Source: a bacterium (GTDB lineage: Bacteria; Electryoneota; RPQS01). Taken from it: DNA of 64,000 nt. A program made the position numbers and the translations under genes. Below, one piece after another: positions 24,694 through 35,215 of the stretch. Position 1 is the stretch's first letter. Each line of letters begins with the position of its first letter. The stretch is from assembly GCA_016721565.1 (NCBI GenBank), contig JADKHW010000025.1, positions 1-64,000 of the forward strand, given 5' to 3'. The notes under the pieces were generated by a model. It was not told the DNA's origin, did no database searches, and worked only from the letters and a program-made list of their open reading frames with translations.

Positions 24694-25014
24694 CTATCGC
24701 TTATTTTCGACTCGAACGGTCGAAACCTTCGGGCGGGTCGCAACATTATGGACCGCGCGTGCCAGTCGATACACGATTACGAGGCACACTGCGATCAATA
24801 CACCGGCCCCGAAATTGAGACCGCTATAATCAATCCGCCAAGATACCATTGTCATCCAAAAGGCCATAAAAGCAAACATGAATAAAGAAAAATCTCTGTC
24901 TTTCTTTAGTTCATCGTAGCTCAATTTGGCCGCCAGTCGTCCTGAACTTTTCAAGACGACAAACGTTGCCACAAGCGCACCAATTGTTCCGACAATGAGT
25001 GGAACCCAATTCAT
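24694..25014 (-). CDS. Small membrane protein with three helices
   Basis: 106 residues with hydrophobic segments at about 3-22, 43-60 and 66-90, and basic ends. No family recognised. It stands alone between a terminator and the aminopeptidase gene (62 bases from that gene's stop), and may share its transcript. Confidence 0.55.
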   Translation of the reverse strand: MNWVPLIVGTIGALVATFVVLKSSGRLAAKLSYDELKKDRDFSLFMFAFMAFWMTMVSWRIDYSGLNFGAGVLIAVCLVIVYRLARAVHNVATRPKVSTVRVENKR

Positions 25015-25076
25015 ACTATCCTCCGAAATAACCTAACAGTATATAAATGACACGAAGTGTTCACCTGTTTGGCAAA

Positions 25077-26204
25077 CTACTTCTTCGTCAGTTTATCGGG
25101 GTTCATCGCGAGGAAGGCTTCGTGAACGAAGATACCGTCCTTGCGGATCAGGACGCCGTCGATCCAGATTTCGCCGCCGCCGTATTCGGGGCGCTGGATG
25201 CAGACCAAGTCCCAGTGAATCTGGCTGCGGTTGCCATTGTCGGCTTCAAATTCGTAGGCTTGACCGGGCGTAAAGTGGAACGATCCGGCGATCTTCTCGT
25301 CGAAGAGAATATCGTCCATCGGATTCAACACGTAGGGATGGAATCCGAGTGCGAACTCGCCGACGTAGCGAGCGCCTTCGTCAGTGTCAAAGATTTCGTT
25401 CAGACGCTTGTTGTCGTTGGCGGTCGCATTGACAATCTTGCCGTCTTTGAATTCGAGCACAACGTTTTCAAACGTGAAGCCGCGATAGGTGGACGGTGAA
25501 TTGTAGCTGATCTTGCCGTTGACGGACGTGCGCACGGGAGCCGAGAAGATTTCCAGATCGGGGATATTAAACTCACCGCCGCAGGGCTTCCACGGAATGC
25601 TCTTAATTGAGAATTGCAGATCGGTGCCTGGGCCTTTGATGTGCACCTTGTCGGATTTTTCAAGGAACGCCTTCGCGGGCAGCATCGCTTCGTTGGCTTT
25701 CTTCCAATCGACGTCACAGCAGACACGATAGAAGAATTCTTCAAAGGCTTCGTGGCTCATCTTAGCCATCTGCGCCATTTGCGGCGACGGGTACTTGAGA
25801 ATCACCCAGCGGGTGTTTTCAACACGCTGTTTAAGGTGTACGGGCTTGAGCCAATGCTTCTCATAGAATGACATTTGGTCGCCCGGTACATCGGAAAGTT
25901 CTTTGGCATTGAAGACGCCGCGCACGGCGATGTAGCACTGCATTTGCTTCATGCGGTAGAGTTCGCTGTCGGCGATAAATTTCATGCGTTCTTCGGTGCC
26001 GTTGCGCATGAGCGTCCGCATGACGGATTGGAACTTGCACTCAACGACGGGCAGCCCACCGGCATCGCACACTTCCTGCACGAGTATGGATATAAATTCG
26101 GCCGGGACGTCGCTGCATTCAATTAGGACGTGATCGCCGGGTTTAACCTTAGTAGAGTGTTTGACCAGGACTTCCGCGAGTTTCTTGTGACGAGGATCGA
26201 ACAT
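25077..26204 (-). CDS. M29-family metallo-aminopeptidase (AmpS/AmpT-like)
   Basis: 375 residues, the usual length. Metal ligands of the family are seen in order: Glu in IPDLEIFSAP, Glu in ARYVGEFALG, His in GSFHFTPGQAY, and His and Asp in SQIHWDLV. The N-terminal Rossmann-like half includes KPGDHVLIECSDVPAEF. A cytosolic dipeptide/aminopeptidase acting in peptide turnover. The start ATG 26204 is followed by the typical MFDPRHKKLAEVLVKHS. The upstream gap 26205-26417 shows no gene. Confidence 0.9.
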   Translation of the reverse strand: MFDPRHKKLAEVLVKHSTKVKPGDHVLIECSDVPAEFISILVQEVCDAGGLPVVECKFQSVMRTLMRNGTEERMKFIADSELYRMKQMQCYIAVRGVFNAKELSDVPGDQMSFYEKHWLKPVHLKQRVENTRWVILKYPSPQMAQMAKMSHEAFEEFFYRVCCDVDWKKANEAMLPAKAFLEKSDKVHIKGPGTDLQFSIKSIPWKPCGGEFNIPDLEIFSAPVRTSVNGKISYNSPSTYRGFTFENVVLEFKDGKIVNATANDNKRLNEIFDTDEGARYVGEFALGFHPYVLNPMDDILFDEKIAGSFHFTPGQAYEFEADNGNRSQIHWDLVCIQRPEYGGGEIWIDGVLIRKDGIFVHEAFLAMNPDKLTKK

Positions 26205-26417
26205 GGTAGCCTTTCAGAGTTTCGTCTATTTTCCCCAGAGCATTTGTGAATAAGTTAACGAATTCGGCAGAGAGATTCAACCGCTGACAACCGTGGACTA
26301 TGCGACCCTGTTACATAGCGGCGAGGTGAGGAGGCATGAGTCGGTCAGTTTGCTTGCGAACTTCGGGAAAAAACCGTATCTTTCTGGGCTTTTTCCCTGA
26401 ACAAAATCCCCAATACT

Positions 26418-27254
26418 ATGCACTTAGAGAATACCGGCGGGCCGCTTGCGCATCCCGGGCACGAACTGAACCGCATTTGGTGGGACGAGGTCACGCCGGT
26501 GCATGCGGGGAGTGAATTTTACGATATGGACGGTTTCCTCAAAGGAAAGACCGCACTTGACCGATTGGAGTTGGATTGGCTGGGAGATGTTGCAGGTAAG
26601 CGCGTGCTACATTTGCAATGTCATTTTGGCAAGTCCACGATTGATATTGCCCGGCGTGGTGCAGCACAAGTTGTAGGCGTGGATTTCTCGCCGGTTGCTA
26701 TCAAAACTGCCCGTGACTTGGCGGTGAAAACAGGTGTGGCGGACCGCGTTTCGTTTATCGAAAGTGACGTGCTAAAGCTTGATTCTGTTTTAAGCGAAAA
26801 ATTTGACATTGTTTTCACGAGCTATGGTGTATTAACTTGGCTTTCGAATCTACACCGTTGGGCGGAAATTGTAGCCAAAATGCTTTCGTCGAATGGAAAG
26901 TTCGTGATCGTTGAATGCCATCCGACGATGATGATGTTCGAGTGGAAAAACGGCAAGATTGAACACAAATTTGGCTATTTTCATTGCGAAGAGGGAATTG
27001 TCATACCGCCGATGCCGGATTATGCGGATCGAAATTACACTCCCGTAAACGAAACGCGCGAATGGCAGTGGAGTTTGGCAGATGTGTTTCGTGTGCTGAC
27101 CAAAGCGGGTTTGCGCGTGACGCAGTTTGAAGAGTATCCGACTTGCTGTTTTGCACCCTTTCAAAATATGATTGAATGTGGTGATGATTTGTATAGGCTT
27201 CCCGACGGCGAACCAAGCATGCCGATGACGTTTGCGATGGAAGCACGGTTCTGA
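26418..27254 (+). CDS. SAM-dependent class I methyltransferase
   Basis: 278 residues. Motif I has the variant LHLQCHFGKSTIDIARRGA, seen in one branch of class I methyltransferases, followed by VVGVDFSPVAIKTAR and DIVFTSYGVLTWL. The C-terminal half has a Trp/Tyr-rich segment (NYTPVNETREWQWSLADVF), perhaps the substrate site. The substrate cannot be told. The downstream patatin gene begins one base after its stop, so the two are co-transcribed. Confidence 0.85.
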   Translation: MHLENTGGPLAHPGHELNRIWWDEVTPVHAGSEFYDMDGFLKGKTALDRLELDWLGDVAGKRVLHLQCHFGKSTIDIARRGAAQVVGVDFSPVAIKTARDLAVKTGVADRVSFIESDVLKLDSVLSEKFDIVFTSYGVLTWLSNLHRWAEIVAKMLSSNGKFVIVECHPTMMMFEWKNGKIEHKFGYFHCEEGIVIPPMPDYADRNYTPVNETREWQWSLADVFRVLTKAGLRVTQFEEYPTCCFAPFQNMIECGDDLYRLPDGEPSMPMTFAMEARF

Positions 27255-27255
27255 T

Positions 27256-28368
27256 TTGCAGCCGCATCTGCTCATAGCTTTGCAAGGTGGCGGTGCGTAC
27301 GGCTCTTATCAGGCGGGGATGCTTGAAGAGTATTTTGCGCAAAACGGTCAGCCGTATGACGGCGGTTACGGCGTATCGGTGGGAGCGCTGAACGTCGCGC
27401 AGTTGTTTGGAACGGCGAGCGGGACACATGATGCGAGTATTCAGGAGCAAGCTACCAATGCAAAACGGTTGGCAGAGCTTTGGCGCAGTGAGATTATGGG
27501 TGACGATTCTATCTACAAACCGTATCGTTCCACAGGAATTGTGACCGAAGGCGCGCGGCGCATGTTGGGTAAGGGTATATTTGGAGATTTAGCTGTTGCT
27601 ACGTTGCGTAAACAAGCGTCTGTTTATGACACGAAGCCGTTACGTGCACTGCTTGAAAGAAATCTCAAAGGTAAGAAGTGGCCGCGTGCTGTTGAAGTCG
27701 GGGCTGTGAATTTGGAGTTGGGACGGTTTTTCGAAATTCCGTTGGCAAATCCGACACACGGTTTAACAGGGATTGATGCGGTGATGGCTTCTTCGGCAAT
27801 TCCGATTGTGTTTCCGCCGATTGAGGGTTTTGTGGATGGCGGAGTGACGGATGTGACGCCGCTGCGCTCTGTGTTTCAGCATTTTCGCGACGTGCGTGAC
27901 GAGCGGGATGCGCGCAATCAGCCGCCGCTGCCGCAAGAGCTGCATGTCTATCGCGCGTCATCGTTTCCCAAGCCAAAGCAAGGGCCGTTTGATCGCGTGG
28001 TGAAGGTGCTTGAGCGAACTCTGGAGATATTTGTCGATAATACTGACCGCGAAGATTATGAACGCGCGGCCTTCATCAACGAACTCGCGGGCAAAATGCA
28101 CAGCACGCAGTATTCGCCCGATCTGAAGGTGAAGGAAGAATTCATTTCGTGGCACAAGAAATATGCTGTGATTGACACCTACGTTATCGGCCCGTCGAAG
28201 AGTGAGATGGGCAAGTTTTCCGATTCGGCCCGCAGTTTTTCTCCCAAAGCCATCCGCGAAGGCTTGAGACTTGGACAGCAGCGCATGGCGGATTTTCTGA
28301 AGAACAAGGACGACTATCTGTTGGAAGTCGTGCTGTTCAACGATGATGTGCCTGAATTGCCGAGGTAA
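27256..28368 (+). CDS. Patatin-like phospholipase
   Basis: About 370 residues. The oxyanion motif GGGAYGSYQAG, the nucleophile motif GVSVG (G-x-S-x-G) and the catalytic Asp in FVDGGVTDVTPL give the complete Ser-Asp dyad of the family. The frame opens further upstream, but TTG 27256, just after the methyltransferase stop, is the likely start and leads straight into QPHLLIALQGGGAYG. No signal peptide, so probably cytosolic or membrane-associated lipid hydrolysis. A broken EVE-HNH gene begins three bases after its stop. Confidence 0.85.
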   Translation: MQPHLLIALQGGGAYGSYQAGMLEEYFAQNGQPYDGGYGVSVGALNVAQLFGTASGTHDASIQEQATNAKRLAELWRSEIMGDDSIYKPYRSTGIVTEGARRMLGKGIFGDLAVATLRKQASVYDTKPLRALLERNLKGKKWPRAVEVGAVNLELGRFFEIPLANPTHGLTGIDAVMASSAIPIVFPPIEGFVDGGVTDVTPLRSVFQHFRDVRDERDARNQPPLPQELHVYRASSFPKPKQGPFDRVVKVLERTLEIFVDNTDREDYERAAFINELAGKMHSTQYSPDLKVKEEFISWHKKYAVIDTYVIGPSKSEMGKFSDSARSFSPKAIREGLRLGQQRMADFLKNKDDYLLEVVLFNDDVPELPR

Positions 28369-28370
28369 CA

Positions 28371-29204
28371 TTGGCAAACACTTGGTTCTTTCAAGCAAAT
28401 CCAGATGACTATAATGTTGACGAATATTTAAGTAGATTCGACTATATCTACTGGAGCGTCAAAACGGGACTTCACATTCGGGAAATCCGATTGGGTGATG
28501 AAGCTACGGTTTGGCGAGCGCGGGTGAAGGCATTGGTAACGGTTACATGAGGAATCTTCGGTGTATCGTTGCTGAATTGCCTAAGTACGCCGGTTATGAC
28601 TTTCCAACGAATCTTGGTGATGACCAATGTGTGGGTAAACATTGCTGATCGAGCAGATTTTCGCGTAGGCCTTAGAGTCATACAGTGCGCCCCAGCAAAC
28701 GCCGTTCTTGTCAATGAAGAGTTGCTGTTGCAGCATAACACATTAAACAGTTTGCTTGCGATAAGACAGCGAACAGGAACTTCATTTCGCGAGGAAAATC
28801 CTTCTATTCGACTCGCTCTCCGTGATCTTTGGAATTCACAAGACAGTGCGTGAGACCCAAACACGGGAATTCGTAGGCAGATGAAGGTGCACGAAAAGCT
28901 GCGAACCCACGTTTATTATGAACGCGATCGCGACTTGTGGCCAGGAAGAAAGAGCAGTTCCTGGATCAAGCTTCGAGGCAAGTCAGTCGGTTTGTGAACT
29001 TGGTGGCTTTGATTTTGGAAATATTTCGGAAGGGCGCACCTCTCGGCGAGTGGATTCATACGCGAAGTACATCAGTCGTTGTGCCGGCCTCAAGGAGCTT
29101 TGTCGCATGAGACGGCAAAACAACACTTATGGTTTGACGCCGGACGTTGCCCAAACTGGTGGTGCCAGTCTCAAATGCGTTTGCACTTAGAATCGCAAAC
29201 CTAA
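28371..29204 (+). pseudogene. Degraded EVE-HNH endonuclease (modification-dependent restriction type)
   Basis: Fragments in three frames line up with one protein of about 280 codons. From TTG 28371: ANTWFFQANPDDYNVDEYL, IYWSVKTGLHIREIRLGDEATVWRAR, the EVE (PUA-like) domain start (key: W-F-x-QANP-x-Y, GDE-x-x-W). One missing G near 28523 restores EGIGNGYMRNLRCIVAELP; another shift near 28632 leads to NIADRADFRVGLRV and QRTGTSF. The second half keeps THVYYERDRDL, then CELGGFDFG, GEWIHTR and a final CQSQMRLHLESQT, matching the Cys-x2-C-GFDF...H...C-x2-C-H layout of HNH domains only loosely. EVE-HNH proteins such as VcaM4I cut DNA with modified cytosine. At least five shifts: a dead gene or poor sequence. 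Confidence 0.5.
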
Positions 29205-29285
29205 AGGAAAATGTTATATGCACCAGGCGTTGTGGGGCCTTCAGGTTGTGACGGGAAATTAACTTTTACATACAACAAATTCTGC

Positions 29286-30489
29286 ATGACAAACGTTTAC
29301 TTAGTGGACGCTCTCCGGACGCCGGTGGGCAAGCATAATGGTATATTGAAATCGGTGCGGCCTGATGATATGGCGGCGCTGGTGCTGAAGAAAGTCGTGG
29401 AACGCAACAAGATTGATCCGGGTCTCGTGGACGAGGTCTATATGGGCTGTGCCAATCAGGCGGGCGAAGATAACCGCAACGTGGCGCGCATGGCCGTGCT
29501 GCTGGCGGGATTTCCACATTCGGTGCCTGCCGTTACGGTGAACCGCCTCTGTGCTTCAGGCCTCGAAGCGGCGGCAATCGCGTTCCGGGCCATTGCATCA
29601 GGTGAAGGCAATTGCTACATTGCAGGAGGCGTTGAATCTATGACGCGCGCGCCCTTCAGTGTGCCCAAGCTTGAGAACGGCTTTTCCTTTCGGCAATCTG
29701 ACGGCTTGGGACACAACTTTGGGCTGGCGCTATCCGAATCCGGCCATGAAGGAGATGTTCCCGCTCGAATCCATGGGGGAAACGGCGGAGAATATCTATG
29801 AAAAATGGAATATCGCGCGCGAATTGCAGGACCAGTTTGCCTACGAGTCGCACCAGAAAGCGGTCGCGGCGCACGAACGCGGGCTGTTTGCCGAAGAGAT
29901 AATTCCCGTCGAGATTCCACAGAAGAAGGGCGATCCCCTGAAGCTCGACCGCGACGAGGGGCCGCGTGCAGATACCACGCTGGAAAAACTTGCGACTCTG
30001 AAGCCCGCCTTCCGCAAAGGAGGGACTGTAACACCAGGCAATTCGTCGAGTCTGAATGACGGAGCGGCGGCGCTGCTGATTTGTTCGGAAAAGTTTGTCA
30101 AAGAGCATAATCTGAAGCCATTGGCACGGATTGTTGGTTCGGCCTCGGCGGGTGTGGACCCGCGCTTCATGGGTATTGGGCCAGTCAACGCGGTGGAGAA
30201 ACTGCTCGAACGCACGGGCAGGACCCGGTTTGAGATCGGGCTGTGGGAGATAAACGAAGCCTTCGCCGTTCAAGTATTAGCGGTCATGGCCGAGCTTGAT
30301 CCACCGATTGACCGCGTGAACTCGCGCGGCGGGGCGATTGCTATCGGGCATCCGCTGGGAATGTCGGGAGCACGCATTTTAGGCACCCTTGCACGCAGTA
30401 TGCGCGATGCAGGGACCAAGTGGGGGATAGCAAGCCTGTGTGTGGGGGTCGGGCAGGGACAGGCTATCTTGTTGGAAAATATGAACTAA
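29286..30489 (+). CDS. Thiolase (acetyl-CoA C-acetyltransferase type), one frameshift
   Basis: About 400 residues after repair. MTNVYLVDALRTPVGKHNG opens the protein. The catalytic Cys is in VNRLCASGLEA, followed by YIAGGVESMTRAP. One surplus C at 29691 breaks the frame; skipping it joins ENGFSF to GNLTAWDTTLGWR. The second half keeps EINEAFAVQ, GGAIAIGHPLGMSGAR (catalytic His) and CVGVGQG (catalytic Cys). All active-site residues are present, so the break is more likely an error than decay. It makes or cleaves acetoacetyl-CoA or 3-oxoacyl-CoA. No other beta-oxidation gene is near. Confidence 0.85.
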
Positions 30490-30588
30490 ATTGGGTCTGG
30501 CGAATTTGCAAAAATTGCCGTAAGTTGGCATAATGTTCGCTTTGTAATTTTCATAAACCTTTAACCACCTTTTAAGAAAGTAACTTGG

Positions 30589-31074
30589 GTGCCGCTGGGC
30601 ACCGTCACCAACCCAATGATTGTCAGCAACGCGACGATTGCGGACCTCCCCCAGCTCCTCGAGCTGATTGCCGAATACCAAGCCGACGGCGAAGAATTCG
30701 AGGCACAACCGGAAGATGTGAACCGGACCTATTTGACAGAAATTTTAGAGAACGACCGCTTGGGACAAGTCCTGATTGGCCGCACCTCGAGCGGGCTTCC
30801 CGTAGGATTTCTGTTGCTGTATTTGACACCCTCGACGCTCGAAGCAGATCGTGTCCCCACAATTCTGGACATGTTCGTGCGTCAATCACAGCGCGAGAAA
30901 GGCTTTGGGCGGCAGCTCTTTGACCATGCCATCCGGTGGGCCAAGAAAGAGAAATTCGCGCACATAGATTGCCCCGTGGAAAACATGAACATGGTGGCAC
31001 AATACCTGTTTGACTACTACAAGGCCGACCAAGCCGGCCGCATCCTCTACTCAATTGATCTCACGAAAGAATAG
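30589..31074 (+). CDS. GNAT-family N-acetyltransferase
   Basis: About 152-161 residues; GTG 30589 or ATG 30616 are possible starts. The acetyl-CoA loop is seen as DMFVRQSQREKGFGRQLFDHA (R-x-x-G-x-G/A pattern in REKGFG), and the last strands contain PVENMNMVAQYLFDYY. The acceptor is unknown. The next gene seems to start inside its last codons. Confidence 0.8.
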   Translation: MPLGTVTNPMIVSNATIADLPQLLELIAEYQADGEEFEAQPEDVNRTYLTEILENDRLGQVLIGRTSSGLPVGFLLLYLTPSTLEADRVPTILDMFVRQSQREKGFGRQLFDHAIRWAKKEKFAHIDCPVENMNMVAQYLFDYYKADQAGRILYSIDLTKE

Positions 31075-32760
31075 CCTCGTTCCGATCGTTATTCTGCTTT
31101 TCTTAGGCTTTGTTTGGGCAAAAACTCAGATGGAGCCAGAGAAGCATTTGGGCCGTACGCTGCCTTATACGAATCACGTGCGCGCGCCGCATCATTCGCT
31201 GGATGTGCTATACACGTCGACAGATAGTCTGCCGCGCGGCATTCACGATTTGCAGACGACTACCGCGACGATTGACATTCCCGAATCGATTAATATTGAA
31301 GATATTGACGTGGGGATGACGATACAGCATACGTGGGTGCGAGACCTGACGATTTGGCTAGAGCGGGATTCGTCGTATCTTGATTCAGTTGTTGATCACA
31401 TCGTTTTTGAAATCGATACGATTATCGGACAAGATACAACGTTCAGCCGCGATACCGTTTGGCGTGACATTTTTATTGATTCAATTGCTTCTGTTCAATT
31501 GCTGGATCTATTTCCCGGTGACTCGATTGTCAACATGACCGATTTTTGGTTTGACGACGATGCGGGGCGGGGAGTCTATGAAGCCTTGCCGCCGCTAACG
31601 GGTGGTTACAGACCGTTGCGTAGTTTGGACAGCATGTTTGTCGGACACAATGCGCAAGGGGACTGGCGCTTGAAAGTGCGTGACCGCTATTTGTTTGACG
31701 AGGGGTCGCTGCAGAATTTCTGGATAGAGATAAACGGCGTTGCGTCGTTGTCGGGAACAGTGACGAACACTGTGAATAGTAATCCGATTGTCGGTGCTTC
31801 AATTTTTGTCATTGATACTACAGTCATCGACACCACGCAAGTGGACTCAACAGGTGCAGACACTGTCGCGGTCGGGTTGACTTTGACAAACGGAACTTAT
31901 AGCATATCGCGAATCGATCAGGGTAGTTATCGGGTCGTGGCTGCTGCTGCGAATTTCGATACCGCATTTGCGGATATTGCAATCGTCACGGGGCAAACCA
32001 CTATTCAGGATTTTTCACTCTCAACTAATTCTGAGTTTATCAATTTTACTTACCACGGCGACTCAATTCAAATACCCGATTTCGGTCGGATAGAAGTTCC
32101 GCTCGTGGTCAGCTCGCAAGGTACAGTACAGGATTTGGATGTAACCATAAACTGCGCGAGTACATGGATTGGCGAAATGGTGTTCACGCTGAAGCATCCG
32201 GGCGGCGATACGATTACACTGTTCAAGACCGACAATCCGTTGATTGATATCGGCGACGATATGATCAATTGCCGATTTGATGATGAAGCCAGTCAATCAT
32301 TTGAAGCAGGACAGCCCCTTTACGGGTAGCTTCCGTCCGCTGGATTCTTGGCACGATTTTGACAATCGTTCAGCGGAAGGTACATGGACACTAAATTGTG
32401 AAGATTATGCGCAGGGCGATTCGGCTAAGCTTGCAGGTTCACTTGCATTTACAAATGGCTCCTGCGGCTACGGACGATGCCCCAATCAGCGTTCCAGAGC
32501 TGTTTCACCTTCATCCGGCCTATCCAAATCCGTTCAATGCGAACGTCAGTTTGAGTTTGGATGTGACGCGGACGCAGAATGTTCAGCTTCAGGTGTTTGA
32601 CATTACGGGCCGGTTGGTCGAAACGCTGCATAGCGGAAAGCTGAATGCAGGTTCGCATAGATTTATTTGGTCACCGCTGACTGCCGCGAGCGGAATGTAT
32701 TTCGTGCGCGCATATTCGCAAGACTTGTCACAGACGATTAAGGTCGTCTTGTTGAAATAG
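31055..32760 (+). CDS. Secreted protein with two P-domain-like modules and sorting domain, frameshifted
   Basis: About 568 residues after repair. A signal peptide (LVPIVILLFLGFVWA) follows a probable TTG start at 31055 that overlaps the GNAT gene. Two modules resemble the proprotein-convertase P domain (TIDIPESINIEDIDVGMTI...HTWVRDLTIWL and IEVPLVVSSQGTVQDLDVTI, each ending in WFDDDAG or CRFDDEA). A carboxypeptidase-regulatory-like fold lies between (SGTVTNTVNSNPIVGASIF). The C-terminus is a type IX sorting domain (AYPNPFNANVSLSLDV to TIKVVLLK). One surplus C in the run at 32315-32318 and one surplus base near 32461 break the frame. Similar in build to the next gene. Confidence 0.75.
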
Positions 32761-32834
32761 TATTTAGAACCATTCTTATAATCATCCGGCTCGTTCCCCG
32801 GGCGAGCGGACAAAAAAACAGAAGAGAGAGACAC

Positions 32835-34527
32835 ATGCAAAAATTTGGAAAACTTTTAATCTTGGCGGCATGCCTGGCGCTGATTAGTTCAGCGATTGCC
32901 GGCAAGGTCAAGGGACCCGATGCCAGCTTAGTCGGCAAGAACGGTACGGTTCAGTACGTTACGCAAGGCGCTTCCGATTTTCAGCTTCCGGCTGTCGGAA
33001 CGCGCAATCCTAATTCGCTTGACGAAGTAATCATCTCGGAAAACTTTGACGCGCTTACGCCCGGCTCGCTTCCGACGGGTTGGATCATGGTTGACGTGGA
33101 CAATGCAAATTGCTCCGATGCCAACTGGCCGTTCGATCAGTCTGAATGGACCACTCTTGGTGCACCGTTCCCTGCCCACAGCGGTACGAACCAAGCTGGG
33201 AACGTTTACAATGACGGCGCAGTTCCGAACAACGATTGGTTGATCCTTCCGCAGCAAAACCTGACGGGCGAAATCACGCTGACCTTCTGGGCCGCTTCAC
33301 AGCAGGCTCCGTACCTTGAGACGTTTGCGGTCAAGGTTTCGACGACGGGAACGGATCCGGAAGATTTTACGAACACCATTCAGACCTTCACGAGCATTCC
33401 AATTACTTGGACTGAGCATGTGATTGACCTGAGTGCCTATGCGGGCGCGCCGTTTTACGTTGCGTTCCACCCACGTCTGTTGACATGTGGGTGATCAAGA
33501 TTGACGACATTCTGCTCGAAGCCGGCGAAGCCCTCCGACAGGAACGATTGCCGGTACGGTGACTGCATTTGGTACGGGCACCCCGATTGTCGGTGCGACC
33601 GTTCAAGTTGAAGGCGGCCCGAGCGCTACGACGGTTGCGGGCGGTGCTTACACAATGAGCGTGCCTGCCGGAACCTATAACGTGACGGCCAGCGCAGCGA
33701 ACTACGAAGACGATACCTCGACCGGCGTGGTCGTTGTTGCAAGCCAGACCACGACGTCCAACTTCGAATTGCTCGTATCCAATATCGTCACGACGAACTA
33801 CACCTCTGCCGCCACGCCGGTGAACATACCGGATGATGACGATGCGGGTGCTACCAAGAACTTGGTCATCAATGACGACTTCTTGATTGACGACGTGGAC
33901 GTGACCGTGAACATCACACACACCTACATTTCGGATTTGGATCTTTATCTTGTTGCTCCGTGGGGCGATTCAGTTCAATTGGCTGAAGACCCGACAACTT
34001 TCCCCCCAGGCGCGAACATGACGAATTGCCGCTTTGATGACGAAGCTGCAACAGAGTTTGACTATACGACCGGCACGCCGCCGTTCACCGGTAGCTTCCA
34101 GCCATTTGGCGAACTGGAAGCCTTCGACGGTTTCACCTCGATGGGTACGTGGAGACTGCGAGCTGTTGATAACGAATCTGCAGACGTCGGCACGATTGGA
34201 ATCTTCATCATTCACATCACGCATGAAGCTGAAGCTGTTGGTGATCGCGGCGAAGGCATCCCGACGGGCTTTGCGTTGCATGAAGCCTTCCCGAATCCGT
34301 TCAACCCGACCACGCGCATTGACTTTGACGTGCCGGTGACGACGAATGCGGACTTGACGATTTACAATTCGCTCGGTCAGGAAGTCGCAACGCTCGCCAG
34401 CGGTACGATGAATGCCGGTCTGCACACGGTGTATTTCGATGCATCGTCGCTGACCTCGGGAATCTACTTCGCTCAGCTTCGCGCGGGTAATTTTGTCTCA
34501 ACGCAAAAGCTTGTGTTGATGAAGTAA
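32835..34527 (+). CDS. Secreted cleaved-adhesin/P-domain protein with sorting domain, frameshifted
   Basis: About 564 residues after repair. Signal peptide (LLILAACLALISSAIAG), a cleaved-adhesin-like jelly roll (SENFDALTPGSLPTGWIMVD...NNDWLILPQQ...VIDLSAYAG), a carboxypeptidase-regulatory-like module (GTVTAFGTGTPIVGATVQV), a P-domain-like module (NIPDDDDAGATKNLVINDDF...CRFDDEA) and the sorting domain (AFPNPFNPTTRIDFDV to TQKLVLMK). The frame is broken near 33470 (one base lost) and at a C run at 33531-33533 (one base short). In Bacteroidetes, cleaved-adhesin modules bind host or matrix proteins and sugars. Purine-rich GAGAGAG precedes ATG 32835. Confidence 0.8.
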
Positions 34528-34580
34528 GTAGCTCGACTGGGGCATCCGCAGCGGATGCTGCAACGATATTGCTTGATAGA

Positions 34581-34615
34581 AAAGCGGCGGCTCGAAAGAG
34601 CCGCCGCTCTTTTTG
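34581..34615 (+). terminator. Intrinsic terminator of the cleaved-adhesin gene
   Basis: AGCGGCGGCT-CGAAAG-AGCCGCCGCT followed by CTTTTTG. Confidence 0.9.
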
Positions 34616-34713
34616 TGAGAATATCACTCACGATTAATGACCCTCGTTATGCCTCCCAGAGAGTCTCATTGGTTATCACCAAATTGTTTGAAAACATATG
34701 TTATGATACGAAC

Positions 34714-34874
34714 CCACAGTATAGATCAGCGTGTAAATACTTGCACAGGCAAAAATGCGAGCGTATATTGTGCACGTTGCTTTTGCGCAACCTCAAACCG
34801 ATCTCCCTGTCATCCGGTTACCTCCCAGCCGGATGAGACAATGAAGCCCTCGCTGCAAAGCGGGGGCTTTTTTG
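34714..34874 (+). ncRNA. Candidate small RNA with a CCUCCC hairpin loop
   Basis: An extended -10 box TGTTATGAT (34699-34707) is followed by about 160 bases without a credible coding frame. Near the end is the perfect 8-pair hairpin TCATCCGG (34810-34817) / CCGGATGA (34829-34836) with the loop UUACCUCCCAG, then an intrinsic terminator (AGCCC...GGGCTTTTTT, 34843-34874). A C-rich loop complementary to ribosome sites is a known mark of trans-acting small RNAs. No known family (6S, SRP, c-di-GMP riboswitch) fits. No protein gene needs this terminator. Confidence 0.4.
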
Positions 34875-35215
34875 CATGATAAGGAATTCACGAAATCCGT
34901 TCGCATTTTGCATAACTATAGTTCATAGCCTCCTTTTATTTGCAAACCAAATCCGGAAGAAGTCAACCTTGTGTACGTCGGCATAACTTAAATTTTATCA
35001 TCTTTCACTTCGATTATTTGCATAGACAATTGAATCAAATATTTACAAATTTACTTTGACAGAAATACAATTCAAGATGTTATAGCATTAGTCAAGAAAT
35101 CATTTTGTAACTATTTTACGTTGCCGACCCGCAACATGATTGCTATGCTGCCCCGGCTGACTTATATTTGGGTGTCGAATTATAGAATGCATACATGAAA
35201 GAGCTGAGGAGACCC
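34875..35215. other. AT-rich promoter region before the QGGWG protein gene
   Basis: No coding frame seen. TTGACA (35056-35061) with TTATAG 18 bases on (35080-35085) is the best promoter candidate. The ribosome site GAGGAG is at about 35205, before ATG 35216. Confidence 0.4.

Noticed and set aside
29211..30489. Two separate thiolase genes
   Set aside because: The first lacks the C-terminal catalytic His and Cys and the second lacks the nucleophile Cys; they join perfectly when one base is skipped.
30623..31054. Antisense frame over the GNAT gene
   Set aside because: Shadow of the plus-strand gene, with no known motif and an Arg/Cys-rich composition typical of reverse-frame reading.
34740..34874. 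Possible c-di-GMP-I or other known riboswitch (GCACAGGCAAA string)
   Set aside because: Only the first few bases resemble the GEMM motif; the second conserved half and the tetraloop receptor are missing, and no gene starts directly after it.
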